NCBI GenBank assembly: GCA_030248225.1
Contig: JASANE010028131.1
Location: 1-64,000 of the forward strand
Source of the DNA: Trileptium ribeirensis
Taxonomy: Eukaryota > Nematoda > Enoplea > Enoplida > Thoracostomopsidae
DNA: 64,000 nucleotides
Direction of reading: 5' to 3'
Shown: positions 26,901 to 38,900 of the stretch, piece by piece
Layout: every line of letters begins with the position of its first letter
Position numbering within the stretch: the first letter of the stretch is position 1
Notes under the pieces: generated by a model
What the model saw: the letters and a program-made list of their open reading frames with translations, nothing else
What the model was told of the DNA's origin: nothing
The model's database searches: none
Translations under genes and position numbers: made by a program

Positions 26901-29900
26901 CACCGAAAACGAGTGGCAATTCGTTTGCAGCGACGGCGTCGTGAACTTTAGCCTGGACATAGCCAAAAGCAGTAAAAGAAACAACTAGTAGGTTAAATCT
27001 TTGTGAAAAAATAATGTAATAAGTTATCATTCTTTTGTATCAAGCTGAGGATTTGATAAAAGGATACTTATTTTTCTAGAATTAGTGCCCTAAATGTCCA
27101 ACGGTAGTTGGATATAAAATATATTTTATAAAATATTACTTTATATTAGATAATATAACATGAATACAACCGAAAAACAGAGAAATCAAATACATCTGCA
27201 TTTTGCTGAACAATGATGAATGGTATTAATTTAAACTTTATAAAGGTTTTTGTGTTAAACTTTAAAATGTCACGAAAACCAATTTTACTTGAAATTTCCA
27301 AGTTGTCTGCATCTGTGGGAGCAAAAACGTGACAATTATTCAGGTTTCGTAACCATATTTCAGAGTTTAGATCGAAATTTCGGCTTCAGTAGTCTAATAG
27401 CATAGTGGTCATGAGAATGAGTATATTTTACACGATGTTATAAATATGTTTTAGAGTTTAGATCGAAATTTCAGCTTCAGTAGTTTAATAGTATAGTGGT
27501 CATGAGAATGAGTATATTTAGAAGATGTTATAAATATGTTTTAGAGTTTAGATCGAAATTTCAGCTTCAGTAGTCTAATAGCATAGTGGTCATGAGAATG
27601 AGTATATTTTACAAGATGTTATAAATATGTTTTAGAGTTTAGATCGAAATTTCAGCTTCAGTAGTCTAATAGCATAGTGGTCATGAGAATGAGTATATTT
27701 TACAAGATGTTATAAATATGTTTTAGAGTTTAGATCGAAATTTCAGCTTCAGTAGTCTAATAGCATAGTGGTCATGAGAATGAGTATATTTTACAAGATG
27801 TTATAAATATGTTTTAGAGTTTAGATCGAAATTTCAGCTTCAGCAATCTAATAGTAAGTGGTCATGAGAATGAGTATATTTTACAAGATGTTATAAATAT
27901 GTTTCAGAGTTTAGATCGAAATTTCGGCTTCAGTGGTCTAATAGCATAGTCGTCATGAGAATGAGTATATTTTACAAGATGTTATAAATATGTTTTAGAG
28001 TTTAGATCGAAATTTCAGCTTCAGTAGTCTAATAGCATAGTGGTCATGAGAATGAGTATATTTTACAAGATGTCATAAATATGTTTTAGGACACTCAGTA
28101 CTGTGGTATTAAGTTTTTTTACATTGTTTCATTACAGTATTCAAACATCTATAAACTGTGTGTATTGTCACGATGATGTCGGAAAGGCTATATTGTTTTG
28201 GTCATGCAGGTTTTGATATAAAACAAATGTATACGACTTCGATTTTTTGTTTGTTTGATAATATAGATTTCAGTGTTATATACCGAAAATGATTTTATTA
28301 ATATTCGAAAATACAAGATTTATTGAAATATCGGTAAAATTTCAGGGAATAGTTTTTAAATTTTGAAATAATATCTGGTGGTGCAAAAGTCAAGCAATAT
28401 TCTTTTAAATTTCATGGAAATTTATTTTCAGTGTAGCGTACTTCCAGGAATGGTGTTTCTTGAAACTAGGTTTTCATTTTTCCTACGGTTTGTCTGAACA
28501 CCTAGGTGAAATCGGAAAATTTGAATTTATGTTCTTTTCCGCTGTCGGCAGTAACCACTAAACCTAATGACTTCTTTATCCAGGTATGTAATGTGTCCGA
28601 TTTACAAACCAATGAAACTATAAGCGCCAAGATATCAAGACATTATCTAATACTGGCAATTAATTTTTCGTTTAACGGCTTTTCTGCTGGAATTGTGTCC
28701 TTCTGCAGGAAAATTTGCCGCAAACAGTGCAGGATACATTGTAATACTGTCACAATTTAAAAAATTCTTTACCCAATTAAAGACAGTTAGTATCTTCACA
28801 CTGACATTAGCGTTTTTTGTAATGCATTCCAGGATGGAGTGGAATCAATTGTGAAATTCCAAGTTGTTCAGCCTTAAATAATTGCAACGGACATGGTGTT
28901 TGTGTTTCGCTCAATGAATGTCGCTGTTACGAAAATTATGTTGGTATGAAATAAATTTTATTTCATATCGAAAGTTGTTTTCACGCGTTCACAACTTTTT
29001 GCTCAAAATTGGGGCTCAAACTTTTGTCAAATTGTTATCAAGATTTGAGCTCAAATTTTATTTTTTGTTGTTTCATTTTTGGTGAATTGAACATGTGAAC
29101 ATTGGTTATACTTTTATAGCGTACTGCTTCGTCAATCAGGGATAGACTCAAGATCTTGACAAAATTTACACTAAAATTTGAGCTGAAATTTTGAACGTGA
29201 GGATATGTCATATTTTTAATTTTAAATTACAATCAAATTTTGATCAAATGTTGAGCTAGCCTTGGTGCTCTAAATGTGAACAAAAGCTTTGAACGTGTGA
29301 ACGTACAACTAGGAATTGACAACAGCACATTTAAATGATTTTTCAAACCAACCGGCGTGATAATTTGTACAAAATTGTTTGTCGCAAAACCTGCACTTCT
29401 TCATTCAACCGTTAGCTTTAGACCTTTAGGTTTAACGTGGTCGCGTGGCCGGGTGCTTAGAGTGCCTGCTTCATAATCGTGAAGTGAGGAGTTCGAAACC
29501 AGAGGTCGTGCTAATCTCTGTGGGCAAGAGACTCAGCCACAATTGCTTCGCAGTACCTATGCGTTAAACAGGTACTAGACTTTGGTCTAGGCGGATAAGA
29601 TGATGGGTGGTGTAAGGGCAATCATCATGGCAAGCCTACACACAATATTTCAGCATAATAACCCGGATTATTACCTAGTGCCAATTGCATGTTTATCCGA
29701 CTTTTTATTTTTTAGGTTTGACAAAACAATCACTTTGAAATGTTTTAGGGGACGACTGCACCATGTTAATGTTAATGAAGTTCAGTAAAACTAGATGCAG
29801 AAGATATTTTTATTTTATAATAATATTCTAGATTTAACTTTGGTAAGCTATATATTAAAAAGAATAACTTGGTCAAAAGAATTACAAGTATTTTCTGTGT

Positions 29901-32900
29901 ACCAGAAATGCAGTGTGCAGAGTCATGCCATAGTTATAAAATTAATCGGAATAACTTTAGCCAGGGTTCAGCAGTTATTGATATATATTTGCGATATGTC
30001 TGTGCTAATACTACTAAATCGTGTTTGTAAATAATTTACTTTGGCAATTTTATTGTTCTTACCTCGACTGATTGTTACAAATTTTCCCATGTTTACACTA
30101 CACATAGACATTCTGTAACGCATTATGTGTTATAAAGCAGTAAATTAAAACTTCACAATATTTATATTTCTGTCAGGTTTACAAAACTTGAATACATTTG
30201 CCAACCTGGCGCATTAGCAATGTCTATAATTTTGCTTTTTAAAATATTAATGGTCTACGTGACATCAAAGCAAATAAACGTGTGTGGCTTTAAGACAGAC
30301 CTTGGGGAATCAAAAATAGGGCTGGGAATGGTTAAAAGCACGTTTTTTCTAACATACTGAGCATTTGAAACATATTTTGGCTATTTTTGTAGTTTCGATG
30401 AAGTGAAAACATATATATTTGGTTTAGATTATAATTTTTCAGGACAGGACTGTTTAAAAGAACGTGAAATTCCATCCAACACATGTCCTGATGATTGTTC
30501 AGATCACGGAACGTGCGTGGACAATGGATTATGCGAATGTCTTCAAGGCTGGACGGGTATGAGTACTTAGTTAATGTAGCCATATTTTGAGTCCAGTAAT
30601 AGCGTGTCATGTGTTAACGTTAACGAAATTCATTTATATTTATATTCTGCCATGTGCAACTTGAGAATGGCTATGTTTGCAATTCAGCTCAAATTATCAC
30701 ACAGATTTAATAAGAAAATGCGCTAAGCTTTGTAGCATTGTCAAGTAGATTTTTTATTTTCTATATTTTTGAGACATACGTTTTTATGCTTTTAAGCTGC
30801 TTTTTGATGTTTTGACAAACGTTATCGTCCAATTGCAGGAAAGTCGTGTAACCAACACGTTGCATGTCCGAATAAATGCTCTGGACTCGGTGCGTGCAGT
30901 ACCGATGGAAGCTGTGTTTGCGATTCCGGAATCAGCGGTGAAGCGTGTGACCGATGCGAATCAGACGGCTTGTGCGATGAACGAGTTTGTGGACGATTGT
31001 GCGGCCATGGTCGATGCGATTTTGAGAAACGTAAATTGTTAATTTTGTCTACATTAGTTGAAATTTTGTCAATATTACTTGAGTGGCGAAAATTGTTTAT
31101 AGTGAATTACTTTGGTACTTGCTGCAGCAGTAAACCAGTCTTAAAGGCAGTAAATATTATGAATCTTGCAAGCACTGGTCTGCTTTTCCTATAGCAGAGA
31201 ATACATTTGGCTCAACAAAAAATTTGTTTTGCTAATATAATGAGAATTTGGTTTGTTACATGCGTCTATACCACAAAATTATATCAATTTATGAATAATA
31301 TTTTTAGTAATTTTTAAACCTTAAAATTTTGTAAGTATTCAAAGCAGTAAAATATTATATACCATAATCGCATAGAACATCTCGTCTGTTTACCATGACA
31401 AGGCAATGTGACTTTAAAAACTCTGAAATTTTTTCATAGTTGGGAGAGTGCCGAAGTTTTAGAGGGGAAGTTTAGCGGCTTCTTCGGGTGGGGGACGTCG
31501 TTCCCAGGGGGATTAGCCGATCAGCGGGGGTTGAGACCGTCGTAAGGCGGATAAATTTTGGAATTTTTATTGACCGAACTCTGGTCAAAATTTCTCTTCG
31601 ATTTATGCAATTTTCCCCAAATTTTAACCAATTTTGCTTAATTTTTGCTCATTTTCCTACTTTTGCCAAAATTTTCCACGGTCATTTGGCGATGTATGCC
31701 AAAAGGTTGGGGGTCATTTATCAGGCTACTTTTCAGATAAAATCGGCGACGTCCTGAGGTGGGGTCCGACCATCACAAAGAGATGGTGCCCTCTCCTCGT
31801 ACCCATGAACATGTATGGTTTAGTTCGTTCAACAAAAATACCTGAGCAAGGAAGACAGCCGTTCGTAGCTTAAAACATTATTCAGATAAATGCTTTTAAC
31901 GGTTATGCTGTTGCTAATGAAACAATAGTGAAAAAACCGGATTGCTATGACCGTTATGCTTTAAAGTTAGCAAAAGCCATCTGACTACCGAAAACGTTGC
32001 ATTATGGCCTATTTTTTGTGAGTATATGTTTTTGTTTAGCGAAAAATTAACGGAGCCAATAAAGCAATATATGTTCAGTCCATCAGGAGGGCTTTCTGTT
32101 GTGTAGTAAAATAGACATAAAGACTAAATTAAGTGATCAGGATAGTACGTTATCGACCAAGACACAAGAAGTACTTTCTAATCATATCACTACAAGGTGC
32201 TCGTCGTGCCAATCCGTAGAGTCCCATGACTGGGCTTTCGGCCTCCTTGTGCTGCCTTGGATGCGCACAAGGTAGTAGAGAATAGCCTATATTTAGTTAA
32301 TATTTTAATTTTATGGCAGAAACCTTGCATTATAATTTAAATATTACGGAATTGGTGAATTTGTTGAATGCAAGTTAACGATCGGGTTCTTATCTTCGGA
32401 ATTTTCCCGTATGTATAATGGTCGTTGATGAGACTGATCTTACAAATACATCGTTATGTTCACGAATTTAACTTGTTTCTAAAATAACTCTGCAAATATT
32501 GTAGTCTGCAATAGTGACTATAGTATATATACATATCTTGAATTAAATAATAGACTATATTTTAGAGTAATATATAATCCTCGATTACTACATTTTAGAA
32601 TGTAAGAAAATATCTAGATTAGTAGTTGATTGAGATAGGTAACCTGGCGTTGTACTTAGCAATTATTCCTTGTTTCCGACTATGTTACATACACAAAACT
32701 CGAAAGTTATTGCACCACAAATATGAGTTTACAAATTACGTAGTAGCAATAATTAGTGAATATTTGGTATTTTGTTAAAGGAAAGTGCGAATGTGCCGAC
32801 GGTTGGACAGGCCCAGGATGCGATCAGTGTGTAGAAAAGCCATGTGACGAAGGACCAAAGCTGTTGACAGTAATGCCGTCTGCTCTGGCACTCGGTGACA

Positions 32901-35900
32901 GTACCACCGAGTATATTTATGCAGTCGATGAAAATTTTCCACGGTAAGTGTCATGCTGCAAAACAATATGACAAATGTCGAGATCAAGTTGGTATAATTA
33001 TTAATCGCCACTAATCTAAAAATGACTCCACCGACCATCCTATATTGCAGGATCTCATGTGGAATCCGCATCCATTTTACGGAGCAAACACTAATACATT
33101 CAGCTGATTATTTTTCCAGACTTAGCGATATTTATAATCTTCTAATCACAGTTGAATAATGTTTATTAGCTATAAATTAGGATTCGCCGTTCTTCGCTAA
33201 CAAATTTATTGAACATAACACTTTTTGACTCTAATCCGACAAAAATTCGTTCTAAAACAAATTTGATTTTCGGGAACAACAAATACCGTATTTTCGGTTA
33301 ACTGTTAATTGTTGAATAACATAAATTTATACCAAATAGCAGGGTAGGACGGTTAGCGGTAGTAGGTTCAGGTTACGTTTGTAAAATAATGGTGTTTTTG
33401 GCCCAAAAAATTTGTATTTTGAGCTAAGGGCAAATATTTGTATATATGTTACATGTTCAAACCAGGCCATCTTGGCTTCCTTAATTTTATGCTATTTCCA
33501 ACATCTGTAACAGTACAAAAGAAGCAGTAAAACGGTTTTGTTGTAATAAATAACGCTTTCTGTCGAACGAGTTTTTGCTAGTAAATACGATGAAGCTGCT
33601 CTCACACAAATAAATTTATCACAGGATACTGAAAACTATATATAATATAATGCCATTCGCCATATAGATCGTCATATAAGATTTGCATGCTTATTGTAAA
33701 TAGTACGTTCGCGTTGCACGCGATCCGATCCGGTCTGATAACGCATACACAATTTTATCGGATCCGAAGGCGATGATGCATTATGAAAAACACACACAAC
33801 ATAGACTCAGTATACAATTATAGCTGCATAATTACATCGCATCGGAAGGAATTCAATGTGACAACAAATCGGATGGGTTCGGATCGAGGAGGATCGGTCG
33901 CAATGGTTTTAACTCACAGGTTTTGTGTCTAAGATCCATCAACTTAACGGGATAAACAGTTTTGGCGGAGGTGTAGTTGCGGGTCCTGATGAGGTTAATA
34001 TGTCTTAAGGAATCCGGTACTCAGGGGTTACCCGCTATCCCCTATAGAGGCTTAAGTCTTAATTCTATAGCATCACTAAATAAGTCTATAAACCTCTCAA
34101 TATCAACAAATGTAAAATGAGCAAATATTACGTGAAAAATCAACACTCATACCAAAACGCCAAATATGTAGTCCCAAACTCGTTTCGGCATTTCCGAAGA
34201 ATATACTGCTAAATACTGTACAGCCTAACTAACCTATTTCATACGGCCGTAGTCGTGCTATACTTTAAGCAATGGCGTTTTGGTAACCTACGTTGAAACT
34301 TCACGATTAGGCTAAAATTAGGTCTATCAACTTGAATGTTCTGATTGTTAAAAATCAATATTATACCTTTCGCAGTTTACTAATACATGCGCGTTGTGTG
34401 AGCTAAGTAAAGTGGCTAGCACATAACGGATTGTCTAAAGTATTATCACTTTTAAAGTTGCAATTTAGCAAATTCTTTTATTTAACAGCACCAAGAATGA
34501 CAGATACTACTGCCGATTTGGTGAACAAGTCACCGATGGCCAATGGCTAGATCGAAGAACTGTTCGCTGTCATGCACCGTCATCCGTCAGCGTGGCAGGA
34601 CAATTGTCATTTTCGATGAAGCCACTTGGATTGAGTCCGATTGGCAATGAAAAGGTCCTATTTCATCTCGTTTTTTCTTGTATTAGAGTATATTCATGTA
34701 GCTGTTCCGAGTGACGCGGCGTCACTTTTTTTCAGAAGACAGTTCGGTGAAATGTTGGTATGCTTTTGATAATATTATGTTAAATCTTTGTCAACCGGAA
34801 CAACGGTTGCGTGATCTTTAGATTGCAAACGTATACAAGCCTTTCCTAATACTTAATTAGTTAACAATATGTATACTCGCTAGACAAATAATGCTTATTA
34901 GATTCTATGTCAAACTTTGGCACTACAAAATTATATAATAAAGAAGCTGAGTTTGAATCCGAGCAACAGTCACTAAGCGTAACAAGTCACAGTTGCTCCA
35001 CTTACCCTAGCTGCGCGGGTAACTAACTACTTTGTCTATTTTATGTGTTCTAGTATCAAAATTTCGATCAGGGCTGTAAGCCGAGCTTCGAGCTTTTCGG
35101 AAAATCGCCCCGGTCTGACAAGAAATTTTTATCCCAGGTCCGAAATTTTCAATACGTTTCCGTCTTCTAGTAAAACGTTCGAGCAAGTCGACACCGACGA
35201 CAGCTAATTATTTAATGGCGAATAACATAAAAGACATGTGTCATCATTTCGGACTGGCTTAGGCGCTGATAAATATCACCTTGTGTTCCAACATCATCAA
35301 CACGTTGCAGGTTGATAAATAAACCCACTTATAGTCATAATTCGCATTATGACACTACAATTCCATCTGTACATTATCGCCAGCACGATGGCCGGATTAG
35401 TTAGGAACACAGTATTCTGTCTGCATTTACGCCAATGACTATTATGCATCTTTTACATGGCTAATATTTATAGTAAGCGCGAGCCTACAATATATTTTCA
35501 TATATGTTACCTGCGCAACATAATTAGTATATAAAAAGAATGTGCTACGTAAAAAAAGAACGTGTTTGCAGTTACTAATTATGCAGTTTTTCAACATTTT
35601 TCGTGATATTTATGAGGACATAACTTTTTCATTGAAAATCAGAGCACAACGCTTGTTCTATTTTTGAAAACTGCCCAAATTTTGTACAACTGCAGAGATT
35701 CAGCCCAATTTGAGCAGTATTTTGCTCCCAAATATTTTGTTAAATTTGATGGATTTTGCTTTATTAATTCGTATATGTTTGTTAAAACAACAGACGTTTT
35801 CGATATAAAGAATATGTGAAAACTAGTTTTAATATTGATATTTTAAAATAAATCTATCTGTAGTAGGAATAACAATTTCTTAGAATATGAGTGTTGCATA

Positions 35901-38900
35901 AAATCCTCATTAGAAACTGCAGTTTGAAACGCATTTCGTGTTTACAATATATATATTATAAGGATATGTTGTCCCACAAATTTGTTTATGCATACTGTTA
36001 GTAGGTCTTATTTTTCAGGTTAAGCTCTTAGTGTACGATGACTGTGAAACTGTATCGTGTTCTCGAAATAGCGTTGGCTGTTTTCATGGACAATGTACCT
36101 GTGAACGGGTTAGTGTATAAAATTTACTGCTTAAGTATGTTTCATGAATGGAAAACGAAAACGAAATTCATTTGGCCATGTTAATAATCAGACAAAATAG
36201 CGATTTTCCGAAATTTATGCCCTATGGCCCAGCCATAGTAAGTAACAAAACCATATAAACTTTTAAAAGTAATAATTTCAATCACAATGATATTACCGTT
36301 ACTCGGTTCTTATTCGTTGATGCAGCTACTACATGAACGGGATTAAAACGTGAACGCATGCTGTGTACCACACTGAGTGCACCTTAGTTATGGCCAACTC
36401 TTTCGTTTGCACAATATTTGGGTAGGACCGGAGCTCACCAATACAAGGGGTAACGCTGTAACTATTCAATATTTTCATTATCCATTATCACTTTCTGGTG
36501 TTGCCATTTTGAAATCTACTGTCGTACTTGTCATTTGACTATAAATATTTGTACTTTTATGTCCACCAGTACACCGTTTATGTCCTTGTATATTTCCATA
36601 ACTAAGTAAAGCAGTTTTTTGTCCGTAACAATTCAGAACGGGAATTTACGCAAAATAGACGTAATAACTTGTAGCAATAGATCAGTATGGCCTCTTGAAA
36701 AGAGTGTGGCATTTCGCGCCATCAATAAAGGCGTCGGGCATGATGAGATTCATTCTAACCATACCCCCACTGGTTCCAATTGGGAATCCCAACTTTTAGA
36801 GATGAATCATGATATCATGAATAACATTTTGTTCAGTTTTAATGGCTCGTTTTAAAAAACAAAATTTTGGCTGGTCCTACAACGGTTTGAGAAGATGTAA
36901 TTACCCCGAATACTGTCGGAACAAACTTTTATTCTGGCTGGTCCTACACGGTTTGAGAAGATGTAATTACCCCGAATACTGTCGGAACAAACTTTTATTC
37001 TGGCTGGTCCTACACGGTTTGAGAAGATGTAATTACCCCGAATACTGTCGGAACAAACTTTTATTCTGGCTGGTCCTACACGGTTTGAGAAGATGTAATT
37101 ACCCCGAATACTGTCGGAACAAACTTTTATTCTGGCTGGTCCTACACGGTTTGAGAAGATGTAATTACCCCGAATACTGTCGGAACAAACTTTTATTCTG
37201 GCTGGTCCTACACGGTTTGAGAAGATGTAATTACCCCGAATACTGTCGGAACAAACTTTTATTCTGGCTGGTCCTACACGGTTTGAGAAGATGTAATTAC
37301 CCCGAATACTGTCGGAACAAACTTTTATTCTGGCTGGTCCTACACGGTTTGAGAAGATGTAATTACGCCGAATACTGTCGGAACAAACTTTTATTCTGGC
37401 TGGTCCTACACGGTTTGAGAAGATGTAATTACCCCGAATACTGTCGGAACAAACTTTTATTCTGGCTGGTCCTACACGGTTTGAGAAGATGTAATTACCC
37501 CGAATACTGTCGGAACAAACTTTTATTCATGATACAATGACTCTCCTTCTTTTGGAATTTGAATGTAAGGTAAAAATACATCGTATCATTTCCGACACGT
37601 TTGTATGTGATAGCAATAACTTCATATTCTTTTTGTGGAAATTCGATTTTATATCACTACTAGCCTTAGGTAATTGCGTAGATCAAAGGCATAAAAATAA
37701 CATCATATCACCAGCATCCTTCAGATAAGCCATTATAAGGCATTGTTTGCACAATTTGGAAAAATACCTAAACTTTAGGAAACATAATAATTGAGCCTAA
37801 TTGTTTCGGCTTTTGCAGCTAAAACTTCTGCAAGCTGCTCTGATTATGTAAACAATTCACTCTCTTCCAAATACTTAAAAATATTTTCTTGAAACTCAAA
37901 AAATTGAAGTACGATGAGACAATCTGAACTACTGAGTACGACCGCAGGTACGGACGAAGCAATATAAGAAACAGAAAAGTTTGTTGTGGGCGGATCATAA
38001 ATGCAGTGAGGCGACAATAGTGCCAGCACCAAAATATTAAGTTATCGATTTTTGGCTAGCACTACTTGTTATTAGTAAATTTATCGGATCTTCTCAAAGT
38101 CTTGGTCTTAAAATTGAACATAAAATTAAAAGTTTTATTGTGAGCGGATCATAAATGCAGTGAGGCGACAATAGTGCCAGCACCAAAATCTTAAGTTATC
38201 GATTTTTGGCTAGCACTACTTGTTATTAGTAAATTTATCGGATCTTCTCAAAGTCTTGGTCTTAAAATTGAACATAAAATTAAAAGTTTTATTGTGAGCG
38301 GATCATAAATGCAGTGAGGCGACAATAGTGCCAGCACCAAAATCTTAAGTTATCGATTTTTGGCTAGCACTACTTGTTATTAGTAAATTTATCGGATCTT
38401 CTCAAAGTCTTGGTCTTAAAATTGAACATAAAATTAAAAGTTTTATTGTGAACGGATCATAAATGCAGTGAGGCGACAATAGTGCCAGCACCAAAAGCTT
38501 AAGTTATCGATTTTTGGCTAGCACTACTTGTTATTAGTAAATTTATCGGATCTTCTCAAAGTCTTGGTCTTAAAATTGAACATAAAATTAAAAGTTTTAT
38601 TGTGAGCGGATCATAAATGCAGTGAGGCGACAATAGTGCCAGCACCAAAAGCTTAAGTTATCGATTTTTGGCTAGCACTACTTGTTATTAGTAAATTTAT
38701 CGGATCTTCTCAAAGTCTTGGTCTTAAAATTGAACATAAAATTAAAAGTTTTATTGTGAGCGGATCATAAATGCAGTGAGGCGACAATAGTGCCAGCACC
38801 AAAAGCTTAAGTTATCGATTTTTGGCTAGCACTACTTGTTATTAGTAAATTTATCGGATCTTCTCAAAGTCTTGGTCTTAAAATTGAACATAAAATTAAA

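Larger units (their letters stand above)
24884..28832 (+). other. Intron with two dispersed repeats and a 91-bp array
   Basis: Contains dispersed family copies 2 and 3 and the 91-bp tandem array. ORF 28506-28760 has no EGF or Ig character and is not bounded by convincing splice sites. The remainder (about 25900-26700, 28100-28830) shows nothing recognisable. Confidence 0.7.
28944..30442 (+). other. Intron with fold-back element and SINE
   Basis: Contains a degenerate palindromic element (28980-29310) and a tRNA-derived SINE (29437-29780). ORFs at 29600-29788 and 29795-30034 are SINE or intron sequence without domains. Confidence 0.7.

Noticed and set aside
28506..28760. ORF as an extra exon between EGF 2 and EGF 3
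   Set aside because: It lacks EGF or Ig character and does not fit the phase 1-1 splice pattern. The neighbouring exons already join into a complete EGF.
36842..37540. 232-codon ORF as a real gene
   Set aside because: The open frame follows from a 66-bp period. There is no signal, domain or splice context, and it lies wholly in an intron of the large gene. Kept as a repeat with an open question.
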